DNA of 64,000 bases from Crotalaria pallida (Eukaryota > Streptophyta > Magnoliopsida > Fabales > Fabaceae), in NCBI GenBank assembly GCA_037953625.1, contig CM075650.1, positions 121,999,706-122,063,705 on the forward strand, read 5' to 3'. Shown here piece by piece: positions 42,855-54,506 of the stretch (positions within the stretch are counted from its first letter, which is position 1; each line of letters starts with the position of its first letter). A model generated the notes under the pieces. It was not told where the DNA came from, did not search any database, and was given only the letters and a program-made list of their open reading frames with translations. A program made the position numbers and the translations under genes.

Positions 42855-44929
42855 CACAACAAATCCGTGCAACGTACTAGCTTGATCACTAGTGTATTAT
42901 AATAAGTAGATGCAAACGAAAATATAAATGCATATAACAAACTCCAATGTGCTATATATTATTTTTGTATATTGTTTCAGAACGGAATAGAGAAAGGAAA
43001 AGCCACATTTGAACACGTACACACACATTAAAAGAATTGAAGGAAAAACAATCCCTTTTTAAAAAAAAAAAAATTGTCCTGGCAGTAATTTACTGCATCA
43101 TTCTCAAATAAGTGAACTTACATAAGAATACATCAATACATTACAGGCTATTTTGCAATCTTCTTTACTTAAGTATATAGAGCAAATCTTAATCTGGCAA
43201 TGGATATTTTCGGCAATTAAAGAGGGTTATGTTAAATGAAAATGCAAACATGGACTATTTTTAATTGTGAAGGGAAGAAAATAAGAGAAAGTGACTTGAG
43301 TTATATGAATAAACACATCTCTCTGTGTGTTGTATGGGATGTTATTTTTTCAAGGGCATTACTTTTTTTTTTATATGAAAGGGGCGTTACTTTGTTGTAA
43401 TCAAAATTTGAATGGTAGCCAAACTATTATTAATAAACTAATGATTGAGTGATATATCACTTAATGAGGTCGTGTTGTCACCCTTAATTCAGCTTCTAAT
43501 GATAAAAATTTGTCACCAAATTATAGGTTTATTAATAAATTGTGTTACAATCCAAATTTTGGTTGTATTATAGAAATATTTTTTTTGAATTATATATGTA
43601 TGGTTCTCGATAAATTATTTAGTCCTAATCACCTCTCCGATCCACCGTCAAGCTTGACTACATCCCTTTCCTCCAAAAAAAAAGTACAATATACCATGTA
43701 GCCAAACATGCATGAACATCATCTTCAATTTTTTTCCTATTTGGAAAATCACGTGGAGGAAAATAATATGGGAAAAAATATAGATAAATGAAGAAAATAA
43801 AGATAAAGAGATATCAGCAGCTAAAGTCTCTAAAAAAATAAGGGAAGTACTGTAACCAATAAAGTGGTTTATATAAATGAATAATAGTATTAATATTGAT
43901 GGTAAAAGTAACATGCATGCATTGGATTTTTATTGATTATAATCAATCAGATTGGAAAAAAAAAAGTAATGAATTTGAGAATTTATTAGAATCAATATGC
44001 ATTGGAATTATCATTAAAATTAACAATTACTCCTACCGATACTTCCACCGTTTTACTATTTTGTTTAGTTTTTTAGGCTTTTTTTTTTTTTATTCATATC
44101 TTCTGTTTTTTGATAATTTCAATGCATAAACACATCTTTCTTTTTAACTTTAACTCTTCATTCAATCATTTCTCTTACTAATTCTACTTTTATTATTTCT
44201 TTTATCTCTAAACCACTATACATTAATTAATGGACACACTTACTAATAAAAATTAAATACTACGACAATTTTCAATAAGGATTAAATATAGGTATTTTAG
44301 ATAAAGTACACATAAAACTTACAATAATCAACATTTTCTTAATCTATGTATCCAGACCTAAAAGGCCAAACAAAATAGAACGGATAGAGTATTTAGTAGA
44401 ACAGAAACAAAAACAACGTTAAAATAAAACATCACATACTCACATTCAGCTAAATGCAGGCTTGATATTATTTGAATGATATTGCTATATTACTTATGAT
44501 ATCTTTTTCTCATTTATCTTAATAACTACATATTAGCATTAAATACTGAAATGCAATCTCCTGTAACAGATAAATAGATAGATTAGGTGATCCAGAATTA
44601 AAGTTTTGGCCGGATGCGGTTTATAGTTGCGGTTTGATGAGCACATGGCTCATATTGATGGATCCTGCACGTTTTCTACATATTGTAAGCCAAACAAAGC
44701 CTATACTTTGATAATTTGGAAATCTAACCATAGACTGGTCACTGTATGTTCTCTTTTTTTTTTTTTTTCCCACTATAACTAATGTGTCCAACAATTTCAA
44801 TTGTTCAGTCCTCTATGATAAAGACATTACGTAGGGATGAGTAATGATACGGATAAAAAAGAATGAGTAACAATTGGATTGGGGGGCCTTATATATCGGT
44901 CCCATATAAACAAGGGGACATCTATCATA
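42855..44929. other. AT-rich intergenic stretch
   Basis: About 2 kb without a supported gene. A weak inverted repeat (about 43391-43575, around AAGTGATATATCACTT near 43449) could be an old MITE. Homopolymer T/A runs are frequent. Confidence 0.5.
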
Positions 44930-45230
44930 CTCCTTTCGTCCTTTAATATAAGTCACTTTTACCTAATTCACATATATTAAGAAAAGTAATTATTACTCTC
45001 AAATTTATCAAAAAAATATGTTGTCATTCCAAAGTTACCCCTATTTAAAACTTTAGAATTCTATTCATTTTTCTCTCTATTGTAATTATTGCTCTATCAC
45101 CCCTATGTAATTATGAGGGGTGTATTTGGAATAAACTATTTAATACTACCTAAATATTCAAAAATGACTTATAAAAAGGGACAAGAAATCTACCCAAATG
45201 GTATTCTATAATAATAAGAGACTGAGGGAG
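44930..45230. mobile_element. Stowaway-like MITE
   Basis: 301 bp with inverted ends CTCCTTTCGTCCTTTAATATAAG and ...CTGAGGGAG, flanked by TA on both sides. The CTCCCTCCGT type of terminus is typical of Stowaway/Tc1-mariner MITEs. The arms have partly diverged. Confidence 0.75.
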
Positions 45231-46044
45231 TATAAAAAGGGAGAATGTATGGACCACAGATTGTCAAATTTTGTCATATGATTTTGACGTCATTATGGTG
45301 TATAATCCCTTATTGTTGCATATTAAATGGCTTTTTTTGTAGGGAACCTAATTTTCTATAGGAGGTTCAATTGCCATAGATCTTGGGTAATAGATAACGT
45401 TCAGTTTGGGAAAATGGGTCTAATATAGTGTGTATAGTACTGAGCCACCTTATCCCTGTGGGAACATCTATCTCATGGAATGGCCTAGCCACTTTCTTCA
45501 TGTACTGATGTGTCTGCTTATCTCATAACCTCATGGATTATTAACCAATTCATTATCAAATAATTTTCTGGCTTTTTAGGTTTGGGCATACATATTAAAA
45601 AAATGTTGATAATTATAAGTTTTATATTTTTAATCTAAAATGTTTTTATTTAATCTTTATTGAAAATTGTAGTAGTATTTATTTTTTATTGAGAAATAAG
45701 TCCATTAATTGATTTATTAATGTATATAGTGGTTTAAAAATGAGAAAGAGCATAAAAATATAATTAACGAAGAATAAGGTATATAATTGAATGAATGATT
45801 AAAATTGAAAAGAAAATGTTTATGCATTGGAATCATAAAAGGACAAAAATTATTGAATGAAAATAAAAAGTCTAAAAAACCAAAAAATTTGGAATGGAGA
45901 AATATTTTTACTTTCAGTAATTAATTCATGCTACTTTCATAATTTCATTTAGAGCTAAGAAGGGAGAATCTCATGATTTTTCTTACTTACTATTTCCTAC
46001 GTTTTTAACCTTGGCATGAAGGTAAATTGTGAGAGATAGATGTT
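45231..46044. other. Intergenic, no gene seen
   Basis: About 800 bp of AT-rich sequence with short ORFs only. Part of 45600-45900 is A-rich on plus and partly complementary to 43990-44170 and nearby. This suggests an older dispersed repeat, not resolved by eye. Confidence 0.4.
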
Positions 46045-46322
46045 GAGTAATTGGTCAGATTGGTCCCTAATTTTGTAAACGTCGGTCAAGTTAGTCTCTG
46101 ACTTCATCGAAATAGCAATTTAGTCCTTCAGATAGGAGAACGTCGATCAAATTAGTCTCTGCCGTCACTATCGTAAGGATGTATTTGCTTTAAAATGAGA
46201 TAAAGACAGGGACGTATGTAAATTAAAATGCTATCTCAGGGACTAAATTGCTATTTCGATAAAGTCAGGGACTAACTTGACCGACGTCTACAAAGTCAGG
46301 GACCAATCTGACCAATTACTCA
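46045..46322. mobile_element. MITE with 9-bp target duplication
   Basis: 278 bp with inverted ends GAGTAATTGGTCAGATTGG / ...CCAATCTGACCAATTACTCA and target duplication ATAGATGTT at 46036-46044 and 46323-46331. The arms extend about 110 bp and include TTAGTCTCTGAC / GTCAGGGACTAA words. The duplication length points to the Mutator superfamily. Confidence 0.88.
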
Positions 46323-47114
46323 ATAGATGTTGGAAACAAAAATACAAATGACACTGCTGTAAATATATATATACATAAATAAAAAATATAATTGCTTGAT
46401 TGTTTTGAAATTGCCTAACAGGACCACATGGCACTTACCTCCTCCAACCTTAATTAAAACTAGGTATTTAACAACATCTCGCTGAAATTAATAAGGCTTA
46501 TTATCTGTTCAAACTTCAAACAGTGCTATCTCAGTTTGTTGTCTTCTGTATATAAGTCTTTGTTTTTCCTAAAACGAATGAGATCCATTTGAATGAAGAA
46601 GAAAAATGGATTGACAAGCAAGGCAAACAAGATTAGACAACTATGGAGTTGGGAAGGGACTGCGAAGTTTCATATAGCCCCGCGTGTATTCGATTTATAG
46701 TACAGTGAGTAGTTTACAAGTTCATCATAAATGGTCAGCACTTTTTTACCCATTCTTTTCAACTTTCTTTTAATTCAGTCTTCCCCTTTACGATGATAAC
46801 ATTTAATTTGCTTTTAACTTTCATCTTGCTAAAGAATAAAGGTATCAATAATAGTATAAAAAAGATTTTATTAGCCTCATTCTAATGGCAAGAACTCAAT
46901 AGTGAAAAACTAAATACAAAAAACTTTATATTCTTTTGGTGCACTCCAATAAATTTTTTTTTTAAAGTTTTTATCTCATTTTTAAATGTTGAAGTTAAGA
47001 AAATCTTATAAAAAAAATACTATTATTTAATAATGATTTTAAAAAATAAAAGTAACGGAGGAATGTGACTGTTTAATGTTGGCATATGTGGAGACGTGTG
47101 TCCCGTGTTAAAGT
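46323..47114. other. Intergenic, no gene seen
   Basis: Nearly 800 bp. A spot near 46550-46720 has a plant-promoter look (TATATAAG at 46549, then a purine-rich stretch with ATGAAG) but no ORF of useful length follows. Confidence 0.35.
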
Positions 47115-47685
47115 TGGTAAAATATGTTTTTCTTATTTAAGTTTTTAGTTTTTGAAATATCTTAAGTATTCTTTTAGAAATGTGTTTGAACTTTTTTTTT
47201 CTTATGTTTTGGATCTTTAAACTTTACTCAAACATTTGTAAATGATATTTTTGTCACTTAAATGATGATATGATCAATGATATGTTATCTCATTTTCACA
47301 ATATTGATAGGTGATATGCTATGTGATGTCACGGGATACCACATCATTTTTATTTAAAAAACATTTCTTTTTAAAAATAATTTAATAAAATTGATTTTTT
47401 AAAAAAAAAATACATTTTTTAATTATTTATAATAAAATTTGAATTTTTTAATTAAAAAATCCACATGGCATCATGTGGTACTTTACCTATCAACGTGGCA
47501 AATGTGACGTGACATATCATTGGTCATATCATCGCTTAAGTGACGAAATGATCATTTCCAAATGTTTGAGCAAAGCTTACGATCTAAAATATTAAAAAAA
47601 AAAATAAAAGTTCAAGTACCAATTCCAAAAGAGCACATAAATTCAAGAACTAAAAACCTAACTAAGCAAATTTTGTTTTCCGAAT
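47115..47685. repeat. Long inverted repeat, MITE-like
   Basis: Left arm (about 47120-47300: TTTTTAGTTTTTGAA, CAAACATTTG, TGATATGATCAATGATATG) is complementary to the right arm (about 47495-47680: CATATCATTGGTCATATCA, CAAATGTTTG, TTCAAGAACTAAAAA). The total is about 560 bp. A target duplication could not be fixed by eye. It is probably another Mutator-type MITE. Confidence 0.7.
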
Positions 47686-47924
47686 CCCAACAAAATCGAA
47701 AACAAGCCGAATTGAATTGAACTTATTTCAGCTTGGCTTGGTTCGTTAAGAAATTATTCAGTTCACTTCGAGTTGGATTCAAACTAATTTTTGAAGTTCA
47801 AATCGGCTTGATTTGAGTTTGTGAATTGTTCGATTCGACTTGTAAGTTTGAAATAGTTTTAACTCGTCAGCTCGAAAAAGTGTAATTTATTTATATATTT
47901 CAATACATAAAAAATTAGTAAATG

Positions 47925-48565
47925 GTTAAATTAGTTTTTGAGATTGTATTCATCAGTCAAATCGGTCCATGAGATTAACGAAATACTCCCTTCGTACCAA
48001 AATATAGGGCACCAAAATGAAGACTTTTGTGTCTCAAAATATAAGTCGTTTTAAGATTTTTAGGTAGTATTAATTTTTTATTTCCAAATTACCCATCATA
48101 ATTGCACTTCACATTTTCCTATTGCAATAAATTCTTTAAAGGAGAGATTAAGAAAATGTAGAGTTAATTAAAGTAGGAAAGAGAAATGTAAAATTTAAAT
48201 AGGGGTAAATCTGGAAAGTGAACATATTATTTTATAAAATTAAGTGTAATGATTACTTTTCTTAATTTGTGTGAAATAAGTCAAAGCGACTTATATTTTG
48301 GTACGGAGGGAGTAGCAATTTGGATCCCAAGATAGTAAACCGTAAGTCATATTAATTCGTGGTTGATTGCATCATCATGGACCATAACGGCGTTCCCACG
48401 TGGCCCAACAATGTGACCAAACGATGTAATTTTGGCTATTAGTAAAAAAAATTGTCCAAGAACCAATTTGACTTACCGTTTGCTATTTCGGGGGCTTATT
48501 TGTCATTTTCGTAATCCTAGTAACCAATTTAATCGATAACTACAATCTCAATGACTAACTTAACT
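47925..48565. mobile_element. MITE of the GGTCC/AATCGAT type, itself carrying a Stowaway insertion
   Basis: Ends TTAAATTAGTTTTTGAGATTGTA and TACAATCTCAATGACTAACTTAA are inverted, and the inner part has ACGTGGCCCAACAATGTGACC. It is interrupted at 47986-48312 by another MITE. Without that insert the element is about 310 bp. A related element in the opposite orientation is at 51625-51950. The target duplication is uncertain. Confidence 0.65.
47986..48312. mobile_element. Stowaway-like MITE nested in another MITE
   Basis: 327 bp with near-perfect ends CTCCCTTCGTACCAAAATATA / TATATTTTGGTACGGAGGGAG and TA duplicated at 47984-47985 and 48313-48314. This is the canonical CTCCCTCCGT Stowaway terminus. 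Confidence 0.9.
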
Positions 48566-48839
48566 ATTTCAATGACTAACTTGACTGTTGCTCTAACATC
48601 AATTATAAGGTTTCCATATAGTTTACAAAATTTACATTTTAACTCTATCTATCGAAATACAATTAACATATATTTCTTTTCTTCATATACTATATATGGC
48701 ATATATATGTACTATTGCCACCATCGCCGCCGCAATATTCAGTAGAATACGAACTCAGCATTATCTTTGCAGCTTCATGAATCAGAAATATACAAAATTT
48801 TCAATAAGCAAGTCTAAAAGCAGGATACACAGATAAAAG

Positions 48840-49215
48840 ATTAAACTTATTTGATCCCTTAAATTATTTATTTATTTTAAAGTAGTTTCTCAATTATTAT
48901 TATTTATTATTATTTTTTTCACAAAAGTGAACTCTCAAGTTGTCACTTGCATTGTTACCAATGTTAATCCATAATCTCTAACATCAAAATCTCACTAACC
49001 TCATCATACTTAGATGATGTGGCAATTAATCCTCCCATGTGGCATCACTACATAAACGGAGGAATGACCATGTCAACTAAGTTGGATGTTTTCAGTGAGA
49101 TTTTGACGTTAGAGACTAAAGTTGGTAGCGGATAACAATGTAAGGGATCACTTTCAAAAAAAAATTAAGGAATTATTTTAGCATAAATAAATAATTTAGA
49201 GAACAAAATAAGCAG
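48840..49215. repeat. Inverted-repeat MITE-like element
   Basis: Arms around TTTGATCCCTTAAATTATTTATTTATT (left) and AATAAATAATTTAGAGAAC (right), with inner complementary words (TCACTTGCATTGTTACCAA / GGTAGCGGATAACAATGTAA). About 370 bp. It ends just left of the LINE target site. Confidence 0.65.
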
Positions 49216-49270
49216 TTTAAAGTAAACAAAATATAACTAAAATAAAAGCAAGGTAAAAAGGTCTTGCAAC

Positions 49271-50922
49271 TATAGTAGTCAATGGGCAGCAAGGCAAAAG
49301 ATTCTGGGGTACTAGGTGTATCAGACAAGGAGACCCCGTGTCCCCCTTACTGTTTGTGCTATCTATGGAGATGCTAACAAGGAACCTAAGTTTGGCTACA
49401 GGAGAAAGGAATTTTAGATTTCATCCAGGGTGCAAGGATTTGAAGATTGTTAATTTGGCTTTTGCAGATGATCTAATGATCTTCTGCAAAGCACATCCAG
49501 CTAGTGTTTCAATTGTGACACGGTATCTGAATGAGTTCTCTGATTGGTCAGGATTGTATGTTAGCCAAGAAAAATCCTATTTGTTTATGGCTGGTATTAA
49601 TGATGATACAAAGCAAAGGCTGCTAACTATGACAAATTTTCAGCAGGGTATGTTCCCATGCAAGTATTTGGGAATTCCATTATCTTCTAGCAAATGGAAT
49701 ACTAATACTTGCCAGGTTTTGGTGGATAAGGTTATGAAGCGTATTAATTTGTGGAAATCAAGAAATCTATCTTATCAAGCTAGGGTGTGCCTCATTAACA
49801 CTGTGCTCTTGAGTTTTCATATCTATTGGGGATCTATTTTCATAATCCCTTCTGCTATTATTAAGGAACTTAAGAAACAGTGTCGTATGTTTCTTTGGGG
49901 TGCTAAAGAAAATGGCTCTTATCAGGCTAAGGTGGCTTGGTCTACTGTGTGTTCACCTAGGAAAGCTGGGGGTCTTGGCATTCAGGACTGTGGAATCTGG
50001 AACGTGGCTGCTATAGGAGCTCAGGTTTGGAATATTGCAGATAATAAGGAGTCTCTATGGGTGCGTTGGGTTCATAGTTATTATCTTAAAGAGACAACTA
50101 TTTGGGACTGTGATTGGAAGCAAGGGCAGAGTTGGCACTGGAAGAGAATTTTGAAGGTCAGGGATAAGATTGGGTTGGGATTTCAGAACAATCGTTGGAG
50201 AGAGAGTCCAGATGGTGTCTACACCATTCGATCTGGGTATAGGTTCCTTAAGGGTAACCAACCTAGATTTCCTATGTACAATTTTGTTTGGAATCAGCTT
50301 AGTATTCCTAAAAATCATTTCATATCCTGGCTATTGGTACATGAAAAACTCCAAACTAGAGATAAGATGGGATGGATTTGCTTACCGAATCATTGTAGCT
50401 TGTGCATGCGTTCTGGTGAGTCCCTTCAGCACCTCTTCTTCGAGTGCAGCTGGAGCAAGGAATTGTTGAGGTTGTGATGCGATTGGTTTGGCCTGGGCAG
50501 CGTTCCCTTGGATCTGCGAAGGTGGAAGCATTGGATTATGGTGGCTGGAGGTCGGAGACGAAGCAGAAGGCTTCTTTGGGCAGTGGTAGCAGCATGTGTG
50601 TATAACACGTGGCAAGAGAGAAATGAAAGGACTTTTACCAATGTGGCTAGATTACCTCTTCATAGATTCAATGTAATTAAAAAAGATATTGCTCACAGAG
50701 TAGTATTCTCTGTTAGGAATTTTAGAGAGTGGCCCAATAAGGCTTTAGTTGCTAGAATTTGTAATGAGGCCCAAGTTAGTATTCATTGATCTTTTTTTGT
50801 GGGCACTTGTCTAATAATCTGAACCCTTCCTAAAAGGTGGCAGTTTTATTAGATGTGGTGTGTTGTTTTTGATGTATTCTTTGATCGTGGTAATAGAATA
50901 TTTTCTTATACCAAAAAAAAAA
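49271..50922 (+). mobile_element. 5'-truncated LINE (non-LTR retrotransposon)
   Basis: Starts abruptly inside an RT domain and ends in an A tail (50913-50922). It is flanked by GTCTTGCAAC at 49261-49270 and 50923-50932. The 5' truncation, A tail and target duplication are the standard outcome of target-primed reverse transcription. The 3' untranslated part (50790-50912) is T/G-rich. The lineage is plant L1-like by its zf-RVT end. Confidence 0.92.
49338..50789 (+). pseudogene. LINE ORF2 C-terminal part: RT end, zf-RVT and tail
   Basis: A frame that is already open at 49271 (NGQQGKRFW, RQGDPVSPLLF) continues through the RT catalytic AFADDLMIF (ADD at residues 43-45 of the Met-started ORF), the KYLGIPLSSSKW block, and the WGGLGIQD-like block (KAGGLGIQDCGIWNVAA). 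The zinc-binding reverse transcriptase domain follows (SIPKNHFISWLLVHEKLQTRDK, CSLCMRSGESLQHLFFEC). A single TGA at 50475-50477 is the only break before the tail (ACVYNTWQERNERTF), which stays in frame to 50789. The endonuclease and most of RT are missing because of truncation. Confidence 0.92.
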
Positions 50923-51624
50923 GTCTTGCAACACTATATTCTTCGAAATAAAAATACTGAAAGTTATCATTTTATTATCTATTTTCCATGTTGGTCAAAC
51001 ATGCCCAAAAAAAACTAATTTGATAAACAAAATTCCCCAACTATTTCATGCATGATCAAACAACAATGTACAAGAAATTCAATGTTATGTCTTTATAAAA
51101 TGAAGAGCCTGCAGTTATGTAACAGGGAAGCCATGGAAAGTGTTAGTATCAAAGAGTTTTTTCCAGCTCTTCATCACAAAATAGAGTAAGTGCGCGTCTG
51201 GTATAACTGATAAAGTGAGATTATAATTATTTTTTCTGTGATTATACAGACTATAATCTGTTAAAATTATAATCTGTTAATGTTTAGGTATCTTAGATGA
51301 AAAATTAATTTAAGCTTATCTGTTTTGTTTGGATAGTGTAAATAAGATTATTTTTTACAGAGTAAATTACAAAAAGGGTATGGAGCGATAAGGGGATAGT
51401 TAATGTGTTGTAGTGATAAGGGTAGAATAAGAAAATTACATGGGTCTAAAAATTAAAAATAATCTCTAACTGCTATAAGGGAGCTTTTAGATTTTGATTA
51501 TTCTTTTTTAAGAATATAATTTAATATTATAATCTACATTAGCAAACAAACACGTTAGATTATGATTACTTTTGAAAAAAAAAGTCAAAACAACAATCCT
51601 AAGCAAAACCAAACATGCTCAAGT
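50923..51624. other. Intergenic, no gene seen
   Basis: About 700 bp of AT-rich DNA. A segment around 51190-51560 has partial self-complementarity (GATTATAATT..., ATTATAATCT...) and may be an old MITE. No coding content. Confidence 0.4.
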
Positions 51625-51950
51625 GGTCAAATTATTCCTTTTGAGATTATAGTTATCGATTAAATTGATTCGTGATATTACAAAAATAAATTAGTCCCAA
51701 AGATAAAAAATTGTAAGTCAAATCGGTACCCAGACACAATGTCATCATTTTTTTAACTAATAGCCAAAATGACATCATTTTGATCACGCCTTGGACCACG
51801 TGGCAACCCTGTTACAGTCCATTGATTGGGCAATCAACCTAGGACTAACGTGACTTAAGGTAGTTTGTTATCTCAGGAACTAAATTACTATTTTTTTAAT
51901 CCCAGGAATCAATTTAATCGATGACTATAATCTTGTGGACTATTTTAATT
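51625..51950. mobile_element. MITE related to 47925-48565, opposite orientation
   Basis: Inverted arms TGAGATTATAGTTATCGATTAAATTGATTC and GAATCAATTTAATCGATGACTATAATCT. The centre shares GGACCACGTGGC and AATAGCCAAAATGACATCA words with the copy at 47925-48565. The target duplication was not identified. Confidence 0.65.
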
Positions 51951-52021
51951 CTAAAAAAAAAATACACTACACGAATTTCTCCCTAATTTTATAGACTTAA
52001 TTTTATAGACTTATAAAATAA

Positions 52022-52301
52022 GGGTGAAGTACCAATTTGGTTCATGATGTTTTTAAATTGTACCATAATTAGTCCCTTCAAAATTTATAAATATCAACTT
52101 GGTCCTTCAAGATTTTCCGATGTACCGATTTGGTCCTTAAAACATGAAAATTTTGATGGAGCAAGTTGGTATGTCCAAAAATCTTGAGGGAGCAAATTGG
52201 TACGTCCGAAAATCTTGAGAGACCAAGTTGATATTTATAAATTTTCAGGAACTAAGTTAATACAATGCAAAAATATTAAAGACAAAATTGGTACTTCACT
52301 C
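52022..52301. mobile_element. MITE with 9-bp target duplication
   Basis: 280 bp with ends GGGTGAAGTACCAATTTGG / CAAAATTGGTACTTCACTC and duplication ATAAAATAA at 52013-52021 and 52302-52310. The arms contain CTTGGTCC / AGGGAGCAA words. It belongs to the same general Mutator-type class as 46045-46322 but has different sequence. Confidence 0.88.
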
Positions 52302-52609
52302 ATAAAATAAATATAAATAGTTCAAAATTTAGCACTTAAAAATCATGTGCTCTAAAATCCATGAAATTTAAATAATTAAGTTGTTTTAATAATCCATCAT
52401 ATTGCAATGTATCACCCTATGAACAATTTATCAAAATGACAATATAATTTATGAACTAATCCAGCCCAACATGCAAATAAAGGTGTTTCAATCCTGTCAT
52501 GAGCTAGGGATGCCTACCTCATGTAATAACCCTACAGTGATCTAAGAGTCCTACAAAGGACTTGGACAAAAAGTGAGCTCCTCTGACCTACAAATGATAG
52601 GGTAAAGGC

Positions 52610-53615
52610 CTGGGTTGCATGAGTACGGGGGGTACGGCAATTTCTAAAAAACTAGGGTACGGATACGTTTATATATATATATATATTTAATAATTTATTT
52701 TATTAATATAATTATATTTAAATTTTAAAAAAATGGAAAAAATAAAATCAGTAAGGTAAAAATTAAGTTAAAATTAATAATAAACACTTAAAAATTATTT
52801 TGATGTAAAAAAGAAAACATTAAGTTCAAATTAATAATAAACACTTAAAATTAAAGATTTTCCAAATAGAGTTAGCTTACTAGTTACTAACAACATTACC
52901 ATATTTAAAGAACAAGCTTACTCAATCAGTCAATTAAAGATGCAGCAAATCAGTATAATACTATGAAAATATAAACTGAAAAAATAATTGTATGATACTA
53001 TGAAAAAAAGAACAAGCTTACGAAATCAGTATGATACTATGAAAAAAACTGAAAAATTAAAAGATGCTGCAAATCTCATTAGATGCAGCAAATGAAATCC
53101 TAACTTTCCAAGATGTAGCAAATCTCATTAGAAAAATAAGTAACAGAGTATAAGTATTTTATCTCTATACCATGAGTATGATGGGTTCGAGCAGCACGGC
53201 GAGCAGCACAGCGGAGGGTTCGAGCAGCACGGCGAGCGAATGACAGCTGACAATAGAGATAGAGAGAGGAGGCAGAGAGGGTGCTTCGAGAGATAGAGAG
53301 GAGCCAGAGAGGGTTTGCTTCAAAACTCAACCTTAGGATAAGATTAAGATGTCTAAGGCTGGGAATTAAAAAAAAGAAAAAAAAAATAAAATTTTTCAAT
53401 TTTAGTGGTGTTGCGCCGTACCCAATTGGTGGGTACCGTACCCACCACGTACCCCGGCGTACCCAAATATGTACCCAAATTTTTTTTTAATTTTTTTTGT
53501 TCGGGTACGTACCGGTACGTACCGGTACGTACCCAGGCGTACCCAAGCCGTATCCGTACCCAAAATGTACCCGGTACGTGTACGGCTCCTAAAACGGTGT
53601 ACCCATGCTTCAGAG
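52610..53615. mobile_element. Non-autonomous hAT-like transposon with GTACC subterminal repeats
   Basis: 1,006 bp flanked by an 8-bp duplication GTAAAGGC at 52602-52609 and 53616-53623. Imperfect terminal inverted repeats of about 17 bp share the GCATGxGTAC core (CTGGGTTGCATGAGTAC against CTCTGAAGCATGGGTAC). The subterminal regions carry many GTACC/GGTAC words, especially at the right end. The inside is AT-rich with a GAGCAGCACGGCGAGC direct repeat (about 53190-53240). No transposase ORF. The duplication length and repeated subterminal motif are hAT-type traits. Confidence 0.82.
53405..53600. repeat. Cluster of GTACC/GGTAC motifs
   Basis: About twenty GTAC words occur in under 200 bp, including tandem GTACGTACCG units near 53510-53535 and repeats of CGTACCCA. 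Only a few (52630-52665) occur at the other end of the element. Such clusters are expected as transposase-binding sites in hAT ends. Confidence 0.85.
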
Positions 53616-54506
53616 GTAAAGGCAAACGTTATCTCGTCCAAACCTGAATAAAGGCGTGGTCAGCACTTTAGTTATGTAACTTAATTGCGAAGCAAATCTC
53701 TATCAGATAATGGTTTGATTAGAAAAGATAAAGTTGGAAAATCTATTTAGTTAACAGTTTAACCCTTATCTCTCTAAGATAATATTGCTCGAAGATTATT
53801 TATAAGAATAGGAGATTTATTAGAGAAATATAGCGGGCCAAATTAAAGCAACCCTTGAAGACTCTACAAATACTTCCTTATAAGAAAAGCACAATACATC
53901 CAAACCTACAAAAGTACTCATCATGTACAATTAGTAATCTCCATACAAAGACTACATGGTTAGTGAAAGGCTCACAGTGACTAATTTATCACAACATCAT
54001 CGTGAGACCCCCAAACACAATTCAGTGCCCATCAACAACAATACCGAGAACATCCATGTCTTAGGATCTCTAAGAGAAGACGATTCATTACACTAAGGCA
54101 AAAGGACTATACAAACGACATTCCATGATGAGGATGGCCTAGATCAGAACTCGTTCAAAGAGGAACAAATCATAATACAACAACTAGCCTTCACAAGCAT
54201 CAATTACATGTGCCCATAAGAACTAAGTAGTCTTGATTCCCTATAACACAGTTTGACCGGGTACATAGAATTGAGAGTTCCCTCTTGATAGGCTAAACAT
54301 CCTTATCAAAGGAACCCCTTTTTACAAGCTAAAAAAAATGATAACATAATATAAACACTTGCATCTTGCATAAAAATAAGCACTTCAAAATCCAAAGATT
54401 CCCTTCTTTTAGCTTTCATACAAAAGCTTACCCAAGTAACACACAGTACATGATTTTATATTCTACAAGAAAAATATTCGTGTAAATATTCTAACACTTA
54501 TAATAT
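53616..54506. other. Intergenic, unassigned
   Basis: About 890 bp with no ORF of interest and no clear boundary repeats. Because the hAT inserted into it, 52310-52609 and 53624-54506 were once contiguous. The text is moderately GC-richer than its surroundings and may be a decayed repeat. Confidence 0.4.

Noticed and set aside
42865..42880. Helitron end CCGTGCAACGTACTAG
   Set aside because: The hairpin is incomplete; only the CTAG and a partial word remain.
43391..43575. Small MITE around AAGTGATATATCACTT
   Set aside because: Arms match only weakly and no target duplication was seen.
46549..46720. Promoter and start of a host gene
   Set aside because: A TATA-like word and purine-rich leader are present, but the ORF after the ATG is short and no exon pattern follows.
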